This document shows, piece after piece, positions 1-4,484 of a DNA stretch of 5,960 bases. The notes beneath the pieces were generated by a model that did no database searches, was not told the origin of the DNA, and saw only the letters and a list, made by a program, of their open reading frames with translations. How positions within the stretch are numbered: position 1 is the stretch's first letter; each line of letters starts with the position of its first letter. The translations under genes were made by a program, and so were the position numbers. Source of the DNA: Candidatus Wildermuthbacteria bacterium RIFCSPHIGHO2_12_FULL_40_12 (GTDB lineage Bacteria; Patescibacteriota; Minisyncoccia; Minisyncoccales; 2-12-FULL-40-12); NCBI GenBank assembly GCA_001823315.1, contig MHUC01000039.1, forward strand, positions 13,338-19,297, given 5' to 3'.

Positions 1-884
1 TTATTCAATGTGATTTTGGTTTGGGACCTTTTTAGCACTAAAAACTGGTTGGGCGCAATTATTGTGCTGGCTGGCAAAACGTATGTCTTACCAGAATCGT
101 CTTGAATCGACCAGCCGGTTATATCAACTTCAAAATTGTTTTGATTAAAAAGTTCAATCCACTCCTCTTGGTTGTCTGGACCATCGGGATTAGGCAGGAT
201 TTCGTTAAGCACAACGCCGGATATAAAATCGGCTTGAGTCGCGACAATCAGGGCGCTTTCGGTTTCTGCGCGGACTTCTTTTGTTTCTTGCACCATTGCC
301 CCGGCGCTGTTTTTTAGCTTTGGCGTGCCGCCGGGGCTTTGGCTTGATTGCCAATTAGTCGGATTGGATTCCGACGAAGCCAACGCGACTCTCTCCATTG
401 TCTGTTTGGTTTTGTTGTCGCCGGCGAACCACTTTTTAGAAGAAAAACAATCCACCTCGTCGACAACATTTTCCGCGTCGTCTCTTAGCGCGATTTTCTG
501 TCCGTTATTGTTGAATTTCCCGGCAAGGTTGGAATAGTTTAAATCGTAACCCGCGATTTTTTCAGATGATGCGATTAAAAAATAACCATAAGCCGGGATT
601 TCTCCCGAAAGATTAAGCGACCAATCGAGTTCGACGCGGTAAAGTTCGATCGCCCAGCCGTTGAGATTAATCGGACTGCTTGCGTTATTGTAAAGCTCCA
701 GCCATTCGTAGCGCCACCGACTCTTTGATTCTACGTCTTTAATTTCAGAGCCCATCCAAGCGACTTCGTTAATAATCACATCGCCGGCTGTTATAGCTTC
801 AGCTTTCTGGGAATAAAAGCCGGCCGCAATCAACGTTAAGCCCAACAGAAGAATCCCTATTTTTATCTTCGTTCTTTTGTTCAT
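1..884 (-). CDS. Secreted lamin-tail-domain protein, 3' end cut by window edge
   Basis: The first 294 codons are present, reading leftward from ATG 884-882 with no stop before the edge, so the protein is incomplete. Residues 1-30 form a signal peptide: a basic start (MNKRTKIK), a hydrophobic core and a likely cut after AEA. Residues about 34-150 are a lamin-tail domain (LTD), with VIINEVAWMGS, EWLELYNN, the NLNGW turn and a D-x-VDEV strand; SNPTNWQSSQSPGGTP (173-188) is the usual trailing motif. A linker at about 190-220 leads to a second LTD from about 222 (VVLNEILPNPDG, EEWIELFN, DITGWSIQDDSG), cut off near its end. LTD proteins of CPR bacteria are exported and often presumed to act at the cell surface; the ligand is unknown. 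It is transcribed divergently from the 1033 gene. The family call is firm; the function is not known. Confidence 0.9.
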   Translation of the reverse strand, partial: MNKRTKIKIGILLLGLTLIAAGFYSQKAEAITAGDVIINEVAWMGSEIKDVESKSRWRYEWLELYNNASSPINLNGWAIELYRVELDWSLNLSGEIPAYGYFLIASSEKIAGYDLNYSNLAGKFNNNGQKIALRDDAENVVDEVDCFSSKKWFAGDNKTKQTMERVALASSESNPTNWQSSQSPGGTPKLKNSAGAMVQETKEVRAETESALIVATQADFISGVVLNEILPNPDGPDNQEEWIELFNQNNFEVDITGWSIQDDSGKTYVLPASTIIAPNQFLVLKRSQTKITLN

Positions 885-891
885 CTTATAA

Positions 892-920
892 ATTGTATCA
901 AAGATGCCTTAGTTAAAACA
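892..920 (-). promoter_or_regulatory. Extended -10 promoter of the lamin-tail gene
   Basis: On the minus strand TACAAT (897-892) is preceded by TGA, giving an extended -10 (TGnTACAAT). The best -35 at 17-nt spacing is poor (TGTTTT, 920-915). Only seven bases separate the -10 from the ATG at 884, so a start 6-8 nt downstream would give a leaderless mRNA. There is no Shine-Dalgarno sequence. Confidence 0.55.
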
Positions 921-939
921 GCCGCTTGGAATGCGCCGC

Positions 940-968
940 TTTCCTTTAGGCGAAAAATAAAATACAAT
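940..968 (+). promoter_or_regulatory. Promoter of the 56-residue gene and tRNA-Arg
   Basis: TACAAT (963-968) is a good -10, with a weak -35 (TTTCCT) at about 17-nt spacing. Transcription would start near 975 and leave about 58 nt of leader before ATG 1033. It stands back to back with the minus-strand promoter, whose -10 has the same hexamer. No terminator is visible before the tRNA, so both may share this transcript. Confidence 0.45.
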
Positions 969-1032
969 AGAGAGACGCGTTGTGGCGCGATAAATCTTCG
1001 GAGAAAGCCGTAGCGGGCAATCTTGTTTTAAT

Positions 1033-1203
1033 ATGGGCGCTAAAAATTTTCCTAAAAGCATTAAAAAGTATTTCAGAAAACAAAAATCTCGTATTCGCCG
1101 AGAAGTTTTCGATTCGAAAAGACAAAGGGAATTGATCAGCGACTTATACTCAAAACAATCGATAATCAAAAGCCGCGCCGCCTCCAGCGAAGAATCCGGT
1201 TGA
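1033..1203 (+). CDS. Small basic conserved-type protein, 56 aa
   Basis: This ORF is too short for usual cut-offs but looks real. The protein begins MGAKNFPKSIKKYFRKQK and is rich in Lys and Arg up to about residue 50, with a short acidic tail (EESG). The central stretch (SRIRREVFDSKRQRELISDLY, residues about 19-39) should be helical and has the look of small basic proteins I recall from Parcubacteria; I cannot name a family. Its charge suggests RNA or ribosome binding, which is inference. The start is the only ATG in the open frame (open from 994) and has no Shine-Dalgarno sequence. The stop is TGA, the only one among the genes here. A -10 box lies at 963-968 and tRNA-Arg begins 44 nt after the stop. 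An antisense ORF over the same bases shows no recognisable motif. Confidence 0.6.
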   Translation: MGAKNFPKSIKKYFRKQKSRIRREVFDSKRQRELISDLYSKQSIIKSRAASSEESG

Positions 1204-1216
1204 TTTTATACGAACA

Positions 1217-1241
1217 GGCGCTATTCTCGGCAATAGCCGCC
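1217..1241 (+). other. Hairpin between the small gene and tRNA-Arg
   Basis: GGCGCTATT (1217-1225) pairs with AATAG and CGCC (1232-1241, one bulged C) around a six-base loop. No T-run follows, so it is not a normal intrinsic terminator. It ends seven bases before the tRNA and could mark processing of a joint transcript. Confidence 0.4.
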
Positions 1242-1247
1242 GAAGAA

Positions 1248-1319
1248 GCCCCCGTAGTTTAACGGATAAAACAGAGGCCTCCGGAGCTTCAAACATAGGT
1301 TCAATTCCTGTCGGGGGCA
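1248..1319 (+). tRNA. tRNA-Arg (anticodon CCG)
   Basis: The cloverleaf folds fully. The acceptor arms GCCCCCG (1248-1254) and CGGGGGC (1312-1318) pair perfectly. The D-stem is GTTT/AAAC with GG in the loop. The anticodon stem GAGGC/GCTTC encloses loop CTCCGGA with anticodon CCG at 1281-1283, reading the Arg codon CGG. The variable loop has four bases. The T-stem ATAGG/CCTGT carries loop TTCAATT. The discriminator is A1319. CCA is not encoded, so it must be added by a nucleotidyltransferase. No introns or mismatches are seen. Confidence 0.95.
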
Positions 1320-1430
1320 CAAAGAAAACCTTAACTATCAGACGGGTCTAGACGGAGATTCAATTCTTTCTGGCACAGCAAATCATTTACGACGCGTGCT
1401 TTCTTGTGGAAAAGGTGTTAGCAAAAAGAT
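1320..1430. other. Non-coding stretch with a tRNA-like 3' scrap
   Basis: I see no credible ORF or hairpin here. Around 1358-1378 the bases TTCAATTC...GGCACA echo the T-loop and 3' end of the tRNA-Arg just upstream, but the T-stem does not pair properly and no matching 5' acceptor arm is present. At most it is a decayed partial copy. Confidence 0.3.
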
Positions 1431-1458
1431 TTGACAGAATACTGTTTTTTGATAATCT
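1431..1458 (+). promoter_or_regulatory. Consensus-like promoter with no ORF behind it
   Basis: A perfect -35 TTGACA (1431-1436) is followed after 16 bases by TAATCT (1453-1458). The start site would be about 1465, exactly where the closing helix of the candidate RNA begins. The next convincing start codon is at 1723, beyond a terminator, so the product is more likely an RNA than an mRNA. Confidence 0.65.
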
Positions 1459-1594
1459 TGAAATTGAAGGGGGTGCGGCATTTATTGCCTAAGGGCACGG
1501 AATTTAATAAAGGAGGATAAAGGACGTCGTCAGAAAAGCCCAATCTGGTAAGCTATTTTAGCCGATTTTGTTAAGTCCGATCTCCCTTCACTAA

Positions 1595-1638
1595 AAAAGA
1601 GAATCTTTTGCCGTTTAAAAGAGAATTTTTTACCGATT
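1595..1638 (+). repeat. Two 22-nt tandem units, each a small hairpin
   Basis: Units at 1595-1616 and 1617-1638 agree at 19 of 22 positions. Each folds: AAAAGA-GAA-TCTTTT in the first (perfect), and AAAAGA-GAA-TTTTTT in the second (one G-U). The terminator stem starts exactly one further period downstream at 1639 with the same AAAAGAG. The spacing suggests local duplication of a terminator-like element. Confidence 0.7.
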
Positions 1639-1664
1639 AAAAGAGGCAAGACGCCCTCTTTTTT
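1639..1664 (+). terminator. Intrinsic terminator, third hairpin of the array
   Basis: AAAAGAGG (1639-1646) pairs with CCTCTTTT (1655-1662) around an eight-base loop, and the T-run extends to 1664. The A-run on the 5' side means it could also stop transcription from the opposite strand. It would end the candidate RNA from the 1431 promoter and insulate the 1723 gene. Confidence 0.65.
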
Positions 1665-1686
1665 AGTTTGCGAATATATATTAGAA

Positions 1687-1692
1687 TACAAT
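1687..1692 (+). promoter_or_regulatory. -10 box of the EF-Tu-like gene
   Basis: TACAAT, identical to the -10 hexamers of the divergent pair near 900-970, lies after the terminator. No good -35 is seen at 16-18 nt spacing. Transcription would start near 1699, leaving about 24 nt of A/T-rich leader before ATG 1723 and no Shine-Dalgarno sequence. Confidence 0.45.
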
Positions 1693-1722
1693 AAAGGGTC
1701 GTAAACCAATAAAAATTTTAAC

Positions 1723-1995
1723 ATGGCTAACGAAAAAATTTCTCAAGAAACAGGCAAGCTGATCGGAAAAATAGCTCACTATTTTGACAAAATAGGCGTG
1801 GCGGTGATTGATGCCTCTGACACTATTAAAATTGGAGACACGATACGAGTTATTGGAGGGGAAGTTGATTTTACCCAACAGGTAGAATCAATGGAATTGG
1901 ATCGTCAGAAAATAGATATGGCCAAGACCGGCGATTCGTTCGGTATGGCTGTAAGCCAAAAAGTCAGGGAGGGCTACAAAGTATATAAGGTTTAA
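1723..1995 (+). CDS. Translation elongation factor-like protein (EF-Tu domain 2 type)
   Basis: This 90-residue protein matches, from memory, the small stand-alone proteins annotated as translation elongation factor-like in archaea and CPR bacteria. They consist of one beta-barrel resembling domain 2 of EF-Tu and the barrel at the C-terminus of U32 peptidases. Visible marks are GKLIGKIAHYFDKIGVAVI (11-29), the barrel strand IKIGDTIRVIGG (35-46), FTQQVESMELD (50-60) and GDSFGMAVSQKVREGYKVYKV at the end, the usual pattern of a translation-factor barrel. There is no G domain, so no GTPase activity is expected; length is normal for the stand-alone form. The exact role is not known to me. It has its own -10 box at 1687 and sits after a terminator. 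No oddities are seen. Confidence 0.8.
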   Translation: MANEKISQETGKLIGKIAHYFDKIGVAVIDASDTIKIGDTIRVIGGEVDFTQQVESMELDRQKIDMAKTGDSFGMAVSQKVREGYKVYKV

Positions 1996-1998
1996 TCG

Positions 1999-2047
1999 CG
2001 GCGGATCGGTTAGTTGACATTGCTATCCGATAAGCTATTTCGCTTAT
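1999..2047 (+). promoter_or_regulatory. Promoter-like element and start-codon hairpin of the MgtC gene
   Basis: CGGCGGAT (1999-2006) is followed by a perfect TTGACA (2014-2019); the best -10 at 16-nt spacing is weak (TATTTC, 2036-2041). ATAAGC (2030-2035) and GCTTAT (2042-2047) form a perfect six-base-pair hairpin whose 3' arm includes the first two bases of ATG 2046. If the mRNA starts upstream, for example by read-through from the 1723 gene, the start codon is partly hidden. If the weak -10 is used, the hairpin is not transcribed whole. These two readings exclude each other. Confidence 0.4.
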
Positions 2048-2495
2048 GGAGCTTTTAGGTAATTTTCAAATAGAGACATTTTGGCAATTATTGCTTGCTG
2101 CCATCTTGGGGGCGTTTATTGGCGTTGAGAGGGAATATAAAAAGAAAGGAGCGGGGTTGCAAACTTACAGCTTGGTGGCATTAGGATCTTGTCTTTTCGC
2201 GGTTATATATGTGGTTTTGGTTAGCGGTCAGGCAGAAAATTTTCCGTTATTCGGAGCCGCGCCGGAAATCATCAAAGCGGTTGCCACCGGTATTGGTTTT
2301 ATTGGCGCCGGAGTGATTTTTAGGCAAGTGTCTGGTCCTACTACCGGTTTGACCACTGCTGCCGGGCTTTGGGTTGTTTCGGCTATTGGCGTCGCCGCCG
2401 GTTTTCAGCTTTATTTTTTAGCGATTACCGTGACAGCATTAACCATTGTTGTTCTGGCTGGATTCGGGGCGTTAGAAGAGAAGTTTTTCAGGTAA
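2046..2495 (+). CDS. MgtC/SapB family membrane protein
   Basis: The 149-residue protein is an integral membrane protein with about four to five hydrophobic segments (about 12-27, 42-60, 76-93, 105-119 and 121-142). Family signatures are present: LLLAAILGAFIGVERE (15-30), AGLQTYSLVALGSCLF (36-51, with Gln where LRT is usual), GIGFIGAGVIFR (82-93) and GLTTAAGLWVVSAIGVAAG (101-119). It is the short form without the soluble C-terminal domain of Salmonella MgtC. MgtC proteins are linked to growth at low magnesium and to modulation of membrane ATPases; the reaction in CPR bacteria is unknown. It opens a cluster with the genes at 2506 and 2876. Its start codon lies in a hairpin. The family assignment is firm. 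Confidence 0.9.
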   Translation: MELLGNFQIETFWQLLLAAILGAFIGVEREYKKKGAGLQTYSLVALGSCLFAVIYVVLVSGQAENFPLFGAAPEIIKAVATGIGFIGAGVIFRQVSGPTTGLTTAAGLWVVSAIGVAAGFQLYFLAITVTALTIVVLAGFGALEEKFFR

Positions 2496-2505
2496 AACAC
2501 GCCCT

Positions 2506-2859
2506 ATGTCATACCAAAAAATTCTCGGTTCGGTCATTATAATATTAGGTTTGGCGGTGATATTTTACACCCTTTTTCTTTCGTACAATATTTTTACCGC
2601 GAAAGCCGCGGCGCCAGAAGTTTTTAAAATATCGGGGCAAAGCAACGATATCACTACTGCCAACACCCAAAAACAAGGATTGCCATCGGATATCCAAAAG
2701 TTAATAGAAGAGCAGTTACAAGGACAGCTCGCGTCTTTTATGCCCGCTAACGCAATGCCCAGGTTGCTAAACCTCATTAGCTGGTCTGTTTTGGCCGGTA
2801 TTTTTATTTTCGGCGGGAGCCAGATTGCCGGCATTGGGGTAAATCTAATAAGAAAGTAA
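2506..2859 (+). CDS. Hypothetical protein with two membrane helices
   Basis: I do not recognise the family. The 117 residues show a hydrophobic helix at about 6-26 (ILGSVIIILGLAVIFYTLFL), a polar central part (about 38-80) with a Gln/Glu-rich helix (SDIQKLIEEQLQGQLASF, 61-78), and a second hydrophobic helix at about 90-111 containing FIFGGSQIAGIG. The layout suggests two anchors with a loop of about 60 residues on one side of the membrane; the first helix could instead be an uncleaved signal. It begins 10 nt after the MgtC stop and ends 16 nt before endonuclease Q, so it is probably co-transcribed with both. No Shine-Dalgarno sequence is seen. An antisense ORF over the same bases is a shadow. 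Confidence 0.75.
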   Translation: MSYQKILGSVIIILGLAVIFYTLFLSYNIFTAKAAAPEVFKISGQSNDITTANTQKQGLPSDIQKLIEEQLQGQLASFMPANAMPRLLNLISWSVLAGIFIFGGSQIAGIGVNLIRK

Positions 2860-2875
2860 AACCCGTCATATTGGT

Positions 2876-4150
2876 ATGGCAAGCGTAAAATTTGCAGCCG
2901 ACTTTCATTTACACAGTAAATACTCCCGAGCTACAAGCAAGGACTTGGATTTAGAAAACCTGGATAAATGGGCTCGGATTAAAGGCGTCAAGGTTTTGGG
3001 CACCGGAGATTTTACCCATCCCGAATGGTTTAAGAACCTTAAAGAAAAATTAAAACCGGCCGCTCCCGGTCTCTTTGCCCTCGGATACAATCCCCAGCCC
3101 GGGTCAGGCGACCCAACTTTTTTTATTTTGACCGTTGAAATCAGCTGTATCTATTCAAAGAACGGAAGAGTCAGGAAAATCCACGTCATTATCGTCTCTC
3201 CGTCTTTTGAGATTTGCGAAAAAATCAATAGCCGATTAAGTTTTATCGGCAATCTAAAGGCGGACGGCAGACCGATTTTAGGGCTTGACGCCAAAGAATT
3301 GGCCAAGATAGTTTTAAATATTTCTTCCGATTGTTTGGTGATTCCGGCTCACGCTTGGACACCTTGGTTTTCGGTTTTCGGTTCTCGTTCCGGATTCGAC
3401 TCTATTGAAGAATGCTTTGAAGAATACTCGCAATATATCTATGCCATCGAGACGGGATTATCGAGCGATCCCGCCATGAACTGGCGTTTGTCCGCTTTGG
3501 ATAAAGTTGCGCTGATCAGCTGTTCAGACGCCCATTCGCCGGCTAAAATTGGCCGCGAGGCGAACATTTTTAATACCGAAATTGACTATTTCGCGATTGC
3601 GGAAGCGATTAAGTCAAGAAGCAAAGAAAAATTTTTGCATACCGTCGAGTTTTTCCCGGAAGAAGGAAAATACCACTACGACGGCCATCGTCTTTGCGGC
3701 ATTAGTTTGCCGCCAGAAGAAACCAAGAAACTAAATAACCTTTGCCCTAAATGCGGACGCATTTTAACAATCGGGGTTTTAAATAGGGTGAACGTTTTGG
3801 CGGACAGGGCGGAGGGTTTTCGTCCGGACAACGCTATTCCTTTCAAGAGCTTGGTTCCTCTGGAAGAGATTATCGCCAACGTTCTTGGAGTTGGGGTTGG
3901 CGCAAAACAGGTCAGGGCGGAATACGAAAACCTGATAAAAAAAATTGGCAACGAATTCCATATTTTACTTTCAGCCACCGAAGATAATTTGCAGTCAATC
4001 ACATTTCCGGAAATAGTTGAAGGCATACTAAAAGTTCGAGAGGGCAAGGTTGAAATTGCGCCCGGGTACGATGGCGTCTACGGTAAAATCAAGGTTTTTT
4101 CCAGGGAAGATCAGAAGGTATCACTAAGTCAAAAGTCTCTTTTTATCTAA
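2876..4150 (+). CDS. Endonuclease Q-like PHP-domain DNA repair nuclease
   Basis: At 424 residues it has the length of archaeal EndoQ, which nicks DNA 5' of deaminated bases (uracil, hypoxanthine, xanthine) and abasic sites. The N-terminal PHP domain shows the metal-site motifs DFHLHSKYS (H11, H13), GTGDFTHPEW (D45, H48), VEIS (E88), KIHVI (H103), PAHAWTPW (H159) and SCSDAHSP (D218, H220), so all usual ligands appear present. A zinc-binding segment follows: YHYDGHRLCG (H267, H271, C274) and CPKCGR (C290, C293), then GVLNRVNVLADR. The C-terminal part (about 325-400) is the helical region typical of the family. Databases often mislabel such proteins as UvrD-like helicase, but no Walker A motif is present. 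It is the last gene of the 2046-4150 cluster, with no terminator visible after it. Family call strong; substrate range is inferred. Confidence 0.88.
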   Translation: MASVKFAADFHLHSKYSRATSKDLDLENLDKWARIKGVKVLGTGDFTHPEWFKNLKEKLKPAAPGLFALGYNPQPGSGDPTFFILTVEISCIYSKNGRVRKIHVIIVSPSFEICEKINSRLSFIGNLKADGRPILGLDAKELAKIVLNISSDCLVIPAHAWTPWFSVFGSRSGFDSIEECFEEYSQYIYAIETGLSSDPAMNWRLSALDKVALISCSDAHSPAKIGREANIFNTEIDYFAIAEAIKSRSKEKFLHTVEFFPEEGKYHYDGHRLCGISLPPEETKKLNNLCPKCGRILTIGVLNRVNVLADRAEGFRPDNAIPFKSLVPLEEIIANVLGVGVGAKQVRAEYENLIKKIGNEFHILLSATEDNLQSITFPEIVEGILKVREGKVEIAPGYDGVYGKIKVFSREDQKVSLSQKSLFI

Positions 4151-4157
4151 GTTTCGC

Positions 4158-4185
4158 TTGACTCGTTCGCTCGGCGGATTATAAT
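4158..4185 (+). promoter_or_regulatory. Strong promoter P1 after the EndoQ gene
   Basis: TTGACT (4158-4163), a 16-base spacer and a perfect TATAAT (4180-4185), starting eight bases after the EndoQ stop. The spacer ends in CGGCGGAT directly against the -10. An ATG at 4191 is only five bases beyond the -10; the 65-codon frame it opens runs into the smaller ORF at 4296 but its first half looks non-coding. Confidence 0.75.
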
Positions 4186-4251
4186 GAGCAATGGTTCTTT
4201 CGGTGTGTTTTTTTCGGACGAAACGGCTTTTACGATGCCTTGCGCGCGGAC

Positions 4252-4279
4252 TTGACAAACCGCCAGCGGCGGATAAAAT
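4252..4279 (+). promoter_or_regulatory. Strong promoter P2 with palindromic spacer
   Basis: TTGACA (4252-4257), a 16-base spacer and TAAAAT (4274-4279). The spacer contains an inverted repeat, CCGCC-AGC-GGCGG (4260-4272), filling the room between the two boxes, where a repressor site could sit. It shares CTTGAC and CGGCGGAT with P1, 94 bases upstream. Transcription would begin near 4286. Confidence 0.7.
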
Positions 4280-4295
4280 AAAGACAGAGAATAAT

Positions 4296-4388
4296 ATGTT
4301 GAAACCTAAAAATACACCGCAATCGCATAGGGCCGTTACTGGATGGTTTTCTGTTAAGCCGAAAAATTCCGGGGGGGTTGTGGAATAA
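4296..4388 (+). CDS. Possible 30-residue peptide
   Basis: ATG 4296 lies about 10 bases behind the expected P2 start site and opens a 30-codon frame to TAA 4386. The peptide begins MLKPKNTPQSHRAVTGWF and ends in a Gly/Val run; it is basic and resembles nothing I know. The frame is also open upstream to ATG 4191 (65 codons), but the added part (Cys, Arg and Leu rich) does not look like a protein. A terminator follows 22 bases after the stop. The support is positional only: promoter, ORF and terminator in a row. Confidence 0.3.
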   Translation: MLKPKNTPQSHRAVTGWFSVKPKNSGGVVE

Positions 4389-4410
4389 GATTCATTTTCT
4401 CGATACTCTT

Positions 4411-4435
4411 AACCTCCTCGCAGCAGGAGGTTTTT
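4411..4435 (+). terminator. Intrinsic terminator before greA
   Basis: AACCTCCT (4411-4418) and AGGAGGTT (4425-4432) form a perfect eight-base-pair stem around a six-base loop, followed by TTTTT (4431-4435). It would stop transcripts from P1 and P2, so greA needs either read-through or its own promoter in 4436-4484, where I see only weak candidates. Confidence 0.85.
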
Positions 4436-4484
4436 GGCTCTTATGGTCGGATATTAATTGGTTAGTGAAAAGTTCTATGTAATC

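Larger units (their letters stand above)
1465..1665 (+). ncRNA. Candidate structured small RNA, family unknown
   Basis: TGAAGGGGG (1465-1473) can pair with CTCCCTTCA (1582-1590) in a nine-base-pair helix with one G-U, closing a segment of about 126 nt. Inside, GGCA/TGCC (1477-1480, 1486-1489) makes a hairpin that GTGC/GCAC can extend as an alternative to the last closing pair. GGAC (1522-1525) can pair with GTCC (1575-1578), and GCTA/TAGC gives a small hairpin near 1552-1562. A Shine-Dalgarno-like AAAGGAGG lies at 1509-1516 with no ATG, GTG or TTG at a usable distance. A good promoter abuts the 5' end and three hairpins follow the 3' end. I do not see the conserved cores of tmRNA, RNase P RNA or SRP RNA. 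A 6S-like RNA is possible from the closed-end layout but unproven. Paired ends plus promoter plus terminator are the whole case. Confidence 0.45.
4286..4435 (+). ncRNA. Candidate small transcript between P2 and terminator
   Basis: A start near 4286 and the terminator at 4411-4435 define a transcript of about 150 nt. It contains a 30-codon ORF (4296-4388) and could therefore be a small mRNA, a leader with attenuator for greA, or an RNA regulator. TTTTC/GAAAA (about 4347-4365) and TTCC/GGAA around the G-run near 4371 can form small hairpins. I recognise no known RNA family. Confidence 0.4.

Noticed and set aside
102..537. Two plus-strand ORFs of about 70 codons
   Set aside because: They lie inside the minus-strand lamin-tail gene, whose signal peptide and two domains are clear; their translations show no motif.
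909..1169. Minus-strand ORF of 86 codons
   Set aside because: It is antisense to the basic small protein and crosses the divergent promoters; its Cys/Phe/Leu-rich composition is typical of a shadow frame.
1033..1203. UGA recoding to Gly, as in Gracilibacteria
   Set aside because: No gene in the window has an in-frame UGA that must be read through; the frame past 1201 ends within about ten codons and looks non-coding.
1465..1590. tmRNA, RNase P RNA or SRP RNA
   Set aside because: None of the conserved cores I know for these RNAs is present, and the length fits neither tmRNA nor RNase P RNA.
1595..1664. CRISPR-like repeat array
   Set aside because: The 22-nt units are contiguous with no unique spacers, only two to three copies exist, and no cas gene is nearby.
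1530..1878. Two minus-strand ORFs of about 65 codons
   Set aside because: One reads the hairpin array and terminator; the other is antisense to the EF-Tu-like gene. Neither resembles a protein family.
3549..4047. Other-frame ORFs within the EndoQ gene on both strands
   Set aside because: The EndoQ frame carries every expected metal and zinc motif; the others are overlaps without recognisable sequence.
4191..4388. 65-codon ORF from ATG 4191
   Set aside because: Its first 35 codons run through promoter P2 and look non-coding; only the 30-codon part from 4296 has any positional support.
4458..4484. TTG start nine codons upstream for GreA
   Set aside because: It would add residues not typical of GreA; ATG 4485 gives the usual length of about 158 residues.
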